DNA of 64,000 nucleotides. It comes from Huintestinicola sp050874005 (GTDB lineage: Bacteria; Bacillota; Clostridia; Oscillospirales; Ruminococcaceae). The stretch covers positions 24,232 to 88,231 of the forward strand of contig NZ_JBNMJV010000008.1 in the NCBI RefSeq assembly GCF_050874005.1, in the 5' to 3' direction. Shown one piece after another: positions 35,448-43,110 of the stretch. The position numbers were made by a program, and so were the translations under genes. How positions within the stretch are numbered: position 1 is the stretch's first letter; each line of letters opens with the position of its first letter. Below the pieces are notes generated by a model. The model saw only the letters and a list, made by a program, of their open reading frames with translations. It ran no database searches and was not told where the DNA came from.

Positions 35448-36623
35448 GTGAATATTTTTGAAACCAACAAAGCCCGTGAGGAAGCCCGCTACGAGGCTCT
35501 CATCACCCGCAAGAACCGTGTAGCCGAGAGCTATAACGGCATCTATGACCGCTATGAATACCCCGTTCTTACCGCCGACCACGCTCCCCTTATCTGGAAG
35601 TACGATTATAACCCCGAGACCAATCCCTATTTTATGGAAAGACTTGGCGTAAATGCCGTTCTCAACTCGGGAGCAATTTTCCTTAACGGAAAATACTATC
35701 TTGTGGCAAGAGTCGAGGGCAACGACAGAAAGTCCTTCTTCGCCGTTGCAGAGAGCGAAAGCCCCGTTGACGGCTTCCGTTTCTGGGATTTCCCCGTACA
35801 GCTCCCCGACACCGAGCCCGAGGAGACAAACGTATACGATATGCGTCTCACTCAGCACGAGGACGGCTGGATATACGGCGTTTTCTGCTCCGAGAGCAAG
35901 GACAAGTCCGTTTCCGACCTTTCCGCCGCTGTGGCTCAGGCAGGCATTGTCCGCACTAAGGACCTGAAGACCTGGGAGCGCCTTCCCAACCTCAAGTCCA
36001 AGTCTCCCCAGCAGAGAAATGTAGTTCTCCACCCCGAATTCGTTGACGGCAAGTATGCATTCTACACCCGTCCTCAGGACGATTTCATTCAGACAGGCTC
36101 AGGCGGAGGAGTTTGCTTCGGTCTCTGCGAGGATATCACAAACCCCGTTATCTGCACCGAGGAAGTTGTTATCTCCCCCAGACAGTACCACACCATCACC
36201 GAGGTCAAGAATGGCGCAGGCGCAGTTCCCATCAAGACCCCCAAGGGCTGGATACATATTGCTCACGGCGTAAGAAACACCGCCGCAGGTCTCCGCTACG
36301 TAATTTATGTATTTGCCACCGACCTTAACGACCCCACAAAGCTTATCGCTTCTCCCTCGGGTCTGTTCATTGCACCTCACGGCGCTGAAAGAGTGGGCGA
36401 CGTTTCAAACGTATGCTTCACAAACGGCGCTATCGTAAGAGAAAACGGCGACGTATATATTTACTATGCATCTTCCGATACTCGTGTTCACGTTGCCTCC
36501 ACCACCATTGACAAGCTTATGGACTATACTTTCAACACACCCTCCGATCCTCTGCGTTCGGTTGACTGCGTAAAGCAGAGATGCGAGCTTATCGAAAAAA
36601 ATCTTAAATTTATAAACAAGTAA
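35448..36623 (+). CDS. GH130 4-O-beta-D-mannosyl-D-glucose phosphorylase
   Basis: A 391-residue glycoside phosphorylase of the type characterised as RaMP1/Mgp in Ruminococcus and Bacteroides: it splits mannosyl-glucose with phosphate into mannose 1-phosphate and glucose during beta-mannan use. Supporting stretches are NSGAIFLNGKYYLVARVEGND, SESPVDGFRFWDFP (catalytic region Asp), RQYHTITEVKNGAG and IHIAHGVRNTAAGLRYV. No signal peptide, as expected for a cytoplasmic enzyme. Start GTG 35448 after AAAGGAG. Neither cellobiose 2-epimerase nor a mannanase is adjacent, the usual pathway partners; instead azlCD follows with a one-base overlap. Closely related GH130 specificities cannot be excluded. 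Confidence 0.85.
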   Translation: MNIFETNKAREEARYEALITRKNRVAESYNGIYDRYEYPVLTADHAPLIWKYDYNPETNPYFMERLGVNAVLNSGAIFLNGKYYLVARVEGNDRKSFFAVAESESPVDGFRFWDFPVQLPDTEPEETNVYDMRLTQHEDGWIYGVFCSESKDKSVSDLSAAVAQAGIVRTKDLKTWERLPNLKSKSPQQRNVVLHPEFVDGKYAFYTRPQDDFIQTGSGGGVCFGLCEDITNPVICTEEVVISPRQYHTITEVKNGAGAVPIKTPKGWIHIAHGVRNTAAGLRYVIYVFATDLNDPTKLIASPSGLFIAPHGAERVGDVSNVCFTNGAIVRENGDVYIYYASSDTRVHVASTTIDKLMDYTFNTPSDPLRSVDCVKQRCELIEKNLKFINK

Positions 36624-37345
36624 TGAGATCAGACTTTTTTAAAGGAATTCTCCACGGTATACCCATAGCCTTAGGATATCTTTCGGTATCCTTCGGCTTT
36701 GGTATAACGGCGGTGCGGGCAGGGCTGTCCGTCGCCGCCGCCGTGGGCATTTCCGCTTCAAACCTCACTTCTGCGGGACAGGCAGCAGGAGTTGAGATAA
36801 TCGCCGCAGGAGGAACGCTTATAGAAATGGCTCTCACCCAGCTAATCATCAATCTGCGCTACTCCCTTATGGGGCTGTCCCTTTCCCAGAAGCTGGACAG
36901 GTCATTCACCACGCCCCATCGCCTGCTTGCGTCCTTTGGCATCACGGACGAGATATTTGCGGTTGCCGCAGCGCAGCCCGGGAGGATAAAGCCTTTGTAT
37001 ATGTACGGGCTTATCCTCATTTCATTTATAGGCTGGACGGGAGGAACGCTCCTCGGAGCCGCCGCAGGACAGGCACTTCCCCGGATGTTCACATCTGCAA
37101 TGGGCATACTGCTTTACGGAATGTTCATAGCCATAATCATTCCGCCCTCAAGAAAAAGCAGGAGCATATTCGGAGCGGTACTTATCGCCGCACTCATAAG
37201 CCTGCTGTTCAAATATGTACTCACAGGGGTAAGCGTAGGCTTTGCCATTATCATAAGCGCATCAATAGCTGCGGCTGTAATGGCTCTTATCGCCCCCATA
37301 GACGATGAAGATGACGAAGACGAAAAAGAGGTGGAAGAAGCTTGA
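36623..37345 (+). CDS. azlC: AzlC-family branched-chain amino acid exporter subunit
   Basis: A 240-residue polytopic protein (about five to six membrane segments) with the AzlC hallmarks GIPIALGYLSVSFGFGITA near the N-terminus and LTSAGQAAG. AzlC with the small AzlD exports branched-chain amino acids or analogues such as azaleucine. The C-terminus is acidic (DDEDDEDEKEVEE). Its ATG overlaps the GH130 stop (TAATG) and lacks a clear binding site, implying translational coupling to that gene. Confidence 0.9.
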   Translation: MRSDFFKGILHGIPIALGYLSVSFGFGITAVRAGLSVAAAVGISASNLTSAGQAAGVEIIAAGGTLIEMALTQLIINLRYSLMGLSLSQKLDRSFTTPHRLLASFGITDEIFAVAAAQPGRIKPLYMYGLILISFIGWTGGTLLGAAAGQALPRMFTSAMGILLYGMFIAIIIPPSRKSRSIFGAVLIAALISLLFKYVLTGVSVGFAIIISASIAAAVMALIAPIDDEDDEDEKEVEEA

Positions 37346-37641
37346 GCATAGTCATTTACATTGCCGTAATGGCAGGGGTCACATATCTTATCCGAATGCT
37401 CCCCTTCACCCTTTTCAAGTCCAAGATAAAATCGAAATTTCTGAGAAGCTTTCTGAAATACATTCCATATACGGTGCTGAGCGCAATGACATTCCCCGCC
37501 ATATTTTACTCAACGGGAAACGTCATTACAGCGACAGCAGGAACCATAGCCGCCCTTGTCACAGCATTTTTCGGTCTGCCCCTTATCGTGGTGGCAGTCG
37601 CCGCTGCGGGGACGGCGCTTGTTGCCGGACTTTTTCTATGA
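37342..37641 (+). CDS. azlD: AzlD-family small membrane subunit
   Basis: A 99-residue protein with three to four membrane segments and the conserved TYLIRMLPFTLF near the N-terminus. It starts with TTG overlapping the azlC stop by four bases, GTGGAAG upstream. It partners AzlC in the exporter. No terminator follows; a MITE-like element begins 16 bases later. Confidence 0.88.
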   Translation: MSIVIYIAVMAGVTYLIRMLPFTLFKSKIKSKFLRSFLKYIPYTVLSAMTFPAIFYSTGNVITATAGTIAALVTAFFGLPLIVVAVAAAGTALVAGLFL

Positions 37642-37657
37642 CTTCGGGAATGGTCAT

Positions 37658-37791
37658 CTTTATTATTTATTCTTTATTCTTTAGCAGGCTGAGCCTGCAG
37701 CCGCTCGTTCTATAATTTGTTTGGGCGGCAGACAAGCGGCTCGGTGACGATACAAACGAGCTGTCCAAATCTAAAAGAATAAATAATAAAG
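37658..37791. mobile_element. MITE-like element, 134 bp, with 18-bp perfect terminal inverted repeats
   Basis: CTTTATTATTTATTCTTT (37658-37675) is the exact reverse complement of 37774-37791. The interior holds the palindrome GCAGGCTGAGCCTGC (37684-37698) and the module CGTTCTATAATTTGTTTGGGCGGCAG...CGGTGACGATACAAACGAGCTG (37706-37762), shared in near-identical form with 40186-40229 and 40252-40310. No coding capacity and no clear target-site duplication. A solo copy of the terminal 18-mer is at 16813-16830 and a diverged one at 62448-62462. Confidence 0.7.
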
Positions 37792-37815
37792 TTCGATTTA
37801 TACTTTGCTTGGGAA

Positions 37816-38193
37816 TTAAAGAATGTTATACCAGTTGGGGAACTCCTCCTCATATATCTGATCTATCTGATGATAGATAGACTGTATCTCCGCAATAAGA
37901 GCGTCGTTTTCATTTGAAATAAAAGGCGTTATCTTTGCAATGGAGACGTTTATCCCCGACAAAGCGTCATCGTGCACAAGCATAGTGACCTTTTTTTCAT
38001 ATTGGTGCCAGTATTCGTTCAGCTCGTTTGAAAGTCTCAGCGCTTCTTCCGTATCTCCGTTTTCGTAAACACGCTGGACCTCTTCAAGACGAGCCTTGAA
38101 CTTGTCGTTCTGGTCGTCGAGAATGAACAGGGAGCATATTGAATATATGATTATTGCCGAAATAAGCACGGCGGCAGTCTTAACTCTTATCAA
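37816..38193 (-). CDS. DUF4363 family membrane-anchored protein
   Basis: A 125-residue protein with an N-terminal membrane anchor (~7-25) and a helical extracytoplasmic domain (~30-125, EYWHQYEKKVTMLVHDDALSGI), fitting DUF4363. Such genes usually sit next to DUF421 genes, as here, with a 14-base overlap. Start TTG 38193 behind GGGGGAAAAGG. Function unknown. Confidence 0.82.
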   Translation of the reverse strand: MIRVKTAAVLISAIIIYSICSLFILDDQNDKFKARLEEVQRVYENGDTEEALRLSNELNEYWHQYEKKVTMLVHDDALSGINVSIAKITPFISNENDALIAEIQSIYHQIDQIYEEEFPNWYNIL

Positions 38194-38890
38194 TTACCTT
38201 TTCCCCCTTGCAGTCTTTTGAAAGCTCCTTTTTGATAATGCGGTATTTTCCCGCTGTCTCGGCGGTCATAATGAAAATGTCCGTCTCGTGAAGGTCATTT
38301 TCCGAAAGAATTTTTTGGAGCCATTCCTCCCCAAGACCCAGCCGCTTGAGGGAGGACTTCATTACCTTGCCGTCCTGCACCACCACCGCAGGCGGGTCAT
38401 TGGAAGAATTTTTGATGTTCATATCCTCGTTGGTGACGGGACGATTCTTGAATTTGGGATAAACGCTTACCCTTCCCGTAGTCTCCACCACCGCAAACTG
38501 AACCTCCTCAAGGTCGAAAATGCCCTGGGTGCGTATTGCTTCCATAAGATCGTCGGTGGTGAAGCGGAGATTGTATAGCTTCTGCTGATCTACCTTGCCG
38601 TCGCTGATGATGATAACAGGCTCGCCCGAAACGATGCCCCTCATCTTCTTCGACTTCACCGACAGCCAGGACATCAGCACATCAAGACACACCAGCGTCA
38701 GCACAGGCAAGAGTCCCGTTATAAGTGGAATGCTCAGATCTTCAACCGGGAGCGTTGCTATGTTGGAGATAAGTATGGTTATGGCAAGCTCCGAGGGCTG
38801 CAGCTCGCCGATCTGCCGCTTGCCCATAAGACGGACGGAAAATATCAGCACGCAGTAAAGAATGACTGCACGAATGAATACAACTGTCAA
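38180..38890 (-). CDS. DUF421 (YetF-like) membrane protein
   Basis: A 236-residue protein with three N-terminal membrane segments (~4-22, ~33-50, ~55-75) and a cytoplasmic double domain. Family motifs are MGKRQIGELQPSELAITILISNIA and RFTTDDLMEAIRTQGI-FDLEEVQFAVVETTGRVSV. YetF/YdfS-type proteins are found in sporulating Firmicutes, but their role is not established. Start TTG 38890, ten bases after AAAGG. Confidence 0.88.
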   Translation of the reverse strand: MTVVFIRAVILYCVLIFSVRLMGKRQIGELQPSELAITILISNIATLPVEDLSIPLITGLLPVLTLVCLDVLMSWLSVKSKKMRGIVSGEPVIIISDGKVDQQKLYNLRFTTDDLMEAIRTQGIFDLEEVQFAVVETTGRVSVYPKFKNRPVTNEDMNIKNSSNDPPAVVVQDGKVMKSSLKRLGLGEEWLQKILSENDLHETDIFIMTAETAGKYRIIKKELSKDCKGEKVIDKS

Positions 38891-39004
38891 TCAGACACGA
38901 CCTTTCACATTGATTTCCTTTCTATTCTGTCAGATAATCCGCCGTTTATGCATAATGCATAGTAAATTGCCCTGCAAAAGCAATGAAAAAATATTTATTT
39001 TCTA

Positions 39005-39033
39005 TTGACAAAGGGAAAATAATCTGATATCAT
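39005..39033 (+). promoter_or_regulatory. Promoter of ddh
   Basis: TTGACA (39005-39010), 17-base spacer, TATCAT (39028-39033) with TGA before the -10. The ~85-base leader contains short GCAGG/TTGCA repeats but is too short for a lysine riboswitch. Confidence 0.65.
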
Positions 39034-39125
39034 TAAATAAGCACGGCTTGCAGGATTTGCAGGTACAACTTGCATATTCTGCTCCGAATGATATAGAACT
39101 AATATTGCAGGGAGATATGATTTTT

Positions 39126-40109
39126 ATGATACGCATTGGAATTTTAGGCTACGGAAATCTTGGAAAAGGCGTTGAATACGCAATAAAGCAGAACGATGAT
39201 ATGCAGCTTGCGGCTGTTTTCACACGCCGTGACCCTTCTTCCGTAAAGATAATCACCGAGAATGTTCCCGTTTATAACGTGAAGGACGCAGCGGCTCACG
39301 CTTCGGAAATCGACGTTCTCATTCTCTGCGGCGGCAGCGCAAACGACCTGCCCGTTCAGACACCCGAGTTTGCAAAGCTTTTCAACGTTATCGACAGTTT
39401 CGACACCCACGCAAAGATACCCGACCATTTTGCAAATGTGGACAAGGCTGCTAAGGAGTCGGGCAAGGTAGGAATTATTTCCATCGGCTGGGATCCCGGT
39501 CTTTTCTCACTTATGAGAATGCTTGGCAACGCAGTTCTTCCCGAGGGCGCAGATTACACATTCTGGGGCAAAGGCGTAAGCCAGGGTCACTCCGACGCTG
39601 TAAGACGTGTCAAGGGCGTTAAGAACGCAAAGCAGTACACAATTCCCGTTGAGAGTGCGCTTGAGAGGGTAAGAAACGGCGAAAATCCCCAGCTTACCAC
39701 CCGTGAAAAGCACACAAGAGAGTGCTTCGTAGTACCAGAGGAGGGCGCTGATCTTGCACAGATCGAGCAGGACATCAAGACAATGCCCAACTACTTCTCC
39801 GACTATGACACCACCGTTCATTTCATCACCGAGGAAGAACTTGAGAAGAACCACAGCGGTATCCCTCACGGCGGCTTTGTTATCCGTTCGGGCAAGACAG
39901 GTGAGAACGGCGGAAATAATCACGTTATGGAGTTCAGCCTGAAGCTTGATTCCAATCCCGAGTTCACATCAAGCGTTCTTCTTGCATACGCAAGAGCCGC
40001 ATATCGTCTCAGCAAGGAAGGCGTATCCGGCTGCAAGACCATTTTCGACATTGCTCCCGCATATCTCTGCAAGCAGAGCGGTGAAGAGCTGAGAGCGCAT
40101 ATGCTTTGA
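39126..40109 (+). CDS. ddh: meso-Diaminopimelate dehydrogenase
   Basis: Makes meso-2,6-diaminopimelate in one NADPH-dependent step from tetrahydrodipicolinate, supplying peptidoglycan and lysine. The 327-residue enzyme has the Rossmann motif GILGYGNLGKG at ~4-14, the hallmark GWDPGLFSLMR, WGKGVSQGHSDAVRRVKGV and the substrate-site region GGFVIRSGKTGENGGNNH. The start is ATG 39126, eleven bases after GGGAG; an ATG at 39117 is too close to that site. It is monocistronic with its own promoter and terminator. Confidence 0.95.
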   Translation: MIRIGILGYGNLGKGVEYAIKQNDDMQLAAVFTRRDPSSVKIITENVPVYNVKDAAAHASEIDVLILCGGSANDLPVQTPEFAKLFNVIDSFDTHAKIPDHFANVDKAAKESGKVGIISIGWDPGLFSLMRMLGNAVLPEGADYTFWGKGVSQGHSDAVRRVKGVKNAKQYTIPVESALERVRNGENPQLTTREKHTRECFVVPEEGADLAQIEQDIKTMPNYFSDYDTTVHFITEEELEKNHSGIPHGGFVIRSGKTGENGGNNHVMEFSLKLDSNPEFTSSVLLAYARAAYRLSKEGVSGCKTIFDIAPAYLCKQSGEELRAHML

Positions 40110-40130
40110 TATAATAAAAATATTTTTCGG

Positions 40131-40156
40131 GGACGGCTTCGTGCCGTCCTTTTTTT
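40131..40156 (+). terminator. Terminator of ddh
   Basis: GGACGGC / GCCGTCC stem (40131-40137, 40143-40149) and seven T. Confidence 0.88.
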
Positions 40157-40429
40157 GCGGGACGGGGGACGCCCCGCAGCGAGTACGTTCTATAATTTAT
40201 TCGGGCGGCAGACTGTCGGCTCGGTAACGGCAGGCTGAGCCTGCTGCCATTCGTTCTGTAGTTTATTCGGGCGGCAGACTGTCGGCTCGGTAACGATACA
40301 AATAAGCTGACCCGATAAACTGTTATCGTACCTATCGGCGCGGAGACAAAGCTGCCAATCCGTGCAAACCTACAGCGCGACCTCGCTGCGGGGCGACCCC
40401 CGCCGCTGCGGGTCGTCGCCCGCAAAATG
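40153..40429. mobile_element. MITE-like GC-rich element with two internal copies of a shared module
   Basis: Outer ends CGCCCCGCAGCGAG (40170-40183) and its exact complement CTCGCTGCGGGGCG (40382-40395) are flanked by further matching GCGGG/CCCGC and CGGGGG/CCCCCG blocks, so the ends pair over about 30 bases with a gap. Inside are two near-identical 44-base modules (40186-40229, 40252-40295) starting CGTTCT and ending CGGTAACG, separated by GCAGGCTGAGCCTGC. The same module is in the element at 37658-37791. Right-end sequence CGCTGCGGGTCGTC-x-CCCGC recurs at 54409-54427. Confidence 0.65.
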
Positions 40430-40492
40430 CACAAAAAAGTGTCCTAAAAAATTACCGCCGCATAGTTGAAATTTTTTCAGGCTTGTGGTATA

Positions 40493-40504
40493 ATGTATTT
40501 AAGA
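40493..40504 (+). promoter_or_regulatory. Extended -10 promoter of the EAL-HDOD gene
   Basis: TATAAT (40499-40504) preceded by TTGTGG, giving an extended TGn; the -35 region at 40476-40481 is weak. Confidence 0.5.
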
Positions 40505-40554
40505 CTATTTATGCCCGTAAGAAAAAAAAGCAGCAAAGGAGAGCAGTAAGTATT

Positions 40555-41799
40555 ATGGAGCCGTATATCGTCAAGCAAACTATTATGAATAAGGATCAGA
40601 AGGCTGTGGGCTATGAGATAATGTACGCCGACGACCAGGTCGAGATGTGGCAGGCTGATGATACGACTGCCGCAAATGCCATTGAGACCTTTCTGTCCTC
40701 CATCGACAGCGATAATTTCATAGGCGGCAAGACCGCATATATCACCTTTACCAGAAATCTGCTTGTAAAGAATATCCCGAAAATGTTCGATACCGACAAG
40801 CTTGTTATCCAGATAGAGGATCAGCTTATCACAAACCCTATGTCCCACTCTCTGATAACCAAGTTCAAGCAGAACGGCTATAAGATCGCAGTTATCGACT
40901 TTGAGTTCGCTCCCCGCTATTTTGGGGTGCTCGATATTGTGGATTATATCAAGGTAAATTTCAAGAACCACAACGACCCCACTCTTGAAAATGTTATCCG
41001 TATCGGAAAATCCTTCGGCAAGGGAATGATAGCATATAACATTGACTGCGCCGAGGCATACGAAAAGGCTAAGCTTTACGGCTGTATCAGCTTCCAGGGC
41101 TCATACGTGTCCGAGAAAATGCCTGCCGCTTTGCAGAAATCAAAGGTTATGCAGGGCAACTTTATGATGCTTATGGTGGCTGTGAACCGTGACGAGCCCG
41201 ATATCGACGAGATAGAGGAGATCGTTTCACGTGACGTCAACCTTACATACGCACTCTTAAAGCTTGTAAACTCGGCATATTTCGCCCTGAGAAACCGTGC
41301 AAAATCGGTAAAGCAGGCGCTTGTTATACTTGGTCTCGGTCAGCTCAAGCAGTGGATATATCTGCTGTCATTCAAGACCGACGACGGCACTATGCCCGAT
41401 GAGCTTATCAAGCTGTCCTTCCTTCGTGGAAGCTTCTGCGCAGAGCTGGTTGAGTTTGCGGACGATATGCCTATCTCACGTTCCGAGGCGTACCTTATGG
41501 GTATGTTCTCCACTCTGGGCAAGCTTATGCAGATGCCCATAGGAGACGTGTTGGCGCAGCTTCCCATCAGCGACGATATCAAGCTTGCTCTTACAGATCA
41601 CGCAGGCAGATCGGGTATGCTTTACGATGCCGTTATCGCCTACGAGAATGCAGAATGGACAAAGATGAAGGAGCTTGCCGCAGAACTGGGCATACCCAAG
41701 GATATGATATCCGAAAAATACTGCGAGTGTGTTCAGAGCGTAAACAGCACGTGGGATAAGCTTATGCAGGCTACCGATTTCGGAGACGACGAGGACTGA
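40555..41799 (+). CDS. EAL-HDOD signalling protein (YuxH-like)
   Basis: A 414-residue protein with a degenerate EAL-like domain (~1-200) and an HDOD domain (~205-400, MQGNFMMLMVAVNR...ISRDVNLTYALLKLVNSA, VKQALVILGLGQLKQW). The EAL part lacks the E-A-L triplet and catalytic glutamates (YEIMYADD at its place), so it should not hydrolyse cyclic-di-GMP and may bind it or a protein. Proteins of this layout act in motility, surface or stress signalling. The start is ATG 40555 after AAAGGAGAG; the open frame upstream includes the promoter. Confidence 0.85.
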   Translation: MEPYIVKQTIMNKDQKAVGYEIMYADDQVEMWQADDTTAANAIETFLSSIDSDNFIGGKTAYITFTRNLLVKNIPKMFDTDKLVIQIEDQLITNPMSHSLITKFKQNGYKIAVIDFEFAPRYFGVLDIVDYIKVNFKNHNDPTLENVIRIGKSFGKGMIAYNIDCAEAYEKAKLYGCISFQGSYVSEKMPAALQKSKVMQGNFMMLMVAVNRDEPDIDEIEEIVSRDVNLTYALLKLVNSAYFALRNRAKSVKQALVILGLGQLKQWIYLLSFKTDDGTMPDELIKLSFLRGSFCAELVEFADDMPISRSEAYLMGMFSTLGKLMQMPIGDVLAQLPISDDIKLALTDHAGRSGMLYDAVIAYENAEWTKMKELAAELGIPKDMISEKYCECVQSVNSTWDKLMQATDFGDDED

Positions 41800-41836
41800 C
41801 ACTCCTCCGCTTCCGCAATTTAATTCAAAGATATTC

Positions 41837-41874
41837 GGGTGGCTTAGGCAATGCGCCTTAGTCACCCTTTTTTT
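41837..41874 (+). terminator. Terminator of the EAL-HDOD gene
   Basis: GGGTGGCTTAGGC pairs with GCCTTAGTCACCC (one mismatch, one wobble), followed by seven T. Confidence 0.8.
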
Positions 41875-41893
41875 AAGAAGGGAATGTTTATAA

Positions 41894-42544
41894 ATGGAAA
41901 TAATCAAACTGCCTCCTATGAGCAATTTCGGAGTAAATTCCTATATCATCACCGCAGAGAATATGAACGGCGTTCTCATTGACGCCCCCTACGGCGGCGA
42001 GAGCATTATAAAAACCATTATGGAAAAAGGCATTGAGCTGAAAAAGATACTGCTCACCCACGGTCACTGCGACCACATCGCCACCGCCGCACGCATTGCC
42101 GCAGAAACGGGAGCAAAGATATATATACACAAATTTGACGAGGAAAAGCTTCACAATGACCGCACCAATCTCACACATTTTTTCTCCCTGCCCCCCATTG
42201 ACCCCGTAACAAATGCCGTAACCGTAAGCGACGGAGACGTTATCACACAGGACGAGCTTGAGTTTGAAGTTCTCCACACTCCCGGTCACACCAGCGGCTC
42301 GGTGTGCTATCTCCTTGACGGGAATATGTTCAGCGGCGACACTCTTTTTAACGGCAGTATGGGCAGGACGGATATGATAGACGGCAGCGAAAGCGCTATG
42401 AACGATACTCTGAAAATGCTCTACGAGTTTGACAGGAACACCAACTACACCCTTTATCCCGGTCACGGTCAGACCTCTACAATGGTGGAGGAAAGGCAGT
42501 TTAATCCATATCTCAGGTATGCGGCAGGACTGAGGACGAGGTAA
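41894..42544 (+). CDS. Metallo-beta-lactamase fold hydrolase (glyoxalase II-like)
   Basis: A 216-residue single-domain hydrolase with the zinc motif T-H-G-H-C-D-H at ~55-61, H in HTPGHTSGSVCYLL (~133), D in FSGDTLFNGSMGRTD (~155) and the final H in LYPGHGQTS (~193). It lacks the C-terminal domain of true glyoxalase II and belongs to the YcbL/GloC-like group common in Firmicutes. The substrate may be a thioester such as S-lactoylglutathione or a bacillithiol-type analogue. Start ATG with AAGAAGGGAA upstream. Confidence 0.88.
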   Translation: MEIIKLPPMSNFGVNSYIITAENMNGVLIDAPYGGESIIKTIMEKGIELKKILLTHGHCDHIATAARIAAETGAKIYIHKFDEEKLHNDRTNLTHFFSLPPIDPVTNAVTVSDGDVITQDELEFEVLHTPGHTSGSVCYLLDGNMFSGDTLFNGSMGRTDMIDGSESAMNDTLKMLYEFDRNTNYTLYPGHGQTSTMVEERQFNPYLRYAAGLRTR

Positions 42545-42564
42545 ATTCGCAGGAGGCAGTTCAA

Positions 42565-43083
42565 ATGAAGATATTTACTATCATCGGCGGAGTGAACGGC
42601 GTCGGCAAAAGCAGTCTGACAGGCATATTGAAAGCTCTGCGAAATGATATGGGTATCATAATCGACTGCGAGACCTGCGAAAATGCCGACCCTCTTTCGG
42701 CGGACTGCCTTGAAAAAGGTATCGACTTTACCGAAGAGACCACTCTGTCGGGAAAGAAAACTCTTAAAACAATAATTGCCGCCAAGGAAAAGGATTATTA
42801 TATCCGACTGTACTACGTGGCTGTATCATCTGCGGAGGAGAGTGTTCGGCGTATCGAGAACCGTGTTTCAAAGGGAGGACATAACATTCCCGAGGAGGAC
42901 GTGAAAAGGCGTTTTTCCCACCGCTATGACGATCTTCTGACTATTCTCCCTTATTGCAGCGAGGTGCATTTTTACGACAATGAAAACGGCTTTGAGGAAG
43001 TGGGGGAATATGGGAACGGTACACTTACCGTCACAGCCGAAGTGCCGCCGAAGTGGCTTTGCGACATAAAAAATTTAATTTAA
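42565..43083 (+). CDS. Zeta-toxin-like P-loop kinase
   Basis: A 172-residue P-loop protein with Walker A GGVNGVGKSS at ~8-17 and the region RIENRVSKGGHNIPEEDVKRRF (in two parts, ~95-117) typical of short zeta-toxin/YghS-like predicted ATPases. Zeta toxins phosphorylate UDP-GlcNAc and block wall synthesis; many chromosomal relatives of this size are not proven toxins. No epsilon-type antitoxin is adjacent: the neighbours are a metallo-hydrolase 20 bases upstream and hemZ 27 bases downstream, so it sits inside a metabolic gene string. GGAGG lies 8 bases before the ATG. Confidence 0.72.
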   Translation: MKIFTIIGGVNGVGKSSLTGILKALRNDMGIIIDCETCENADPLSADCLEKGIDFTEETTLSGKKTLKTIIAAKEKDYYIRLYYVAVSSAEESVRRIENRVSKGGHNIPEEDVKRRFSHRYDDLLTILPYCSEVHFYDNENGFEEVGEYGNGTLTVTAEVPPKWLCDIKNLI

Positions 43084-43110
43084 CAGCCAAATTATATCAA
43101 GGTGAAAAAT

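Noticed and set aside
39034..39125. Lysine riboswitch upstream of ddh
   Set aside because: The leader is only about 90 bases and lacks the five-helix lysine aptamer pattern.
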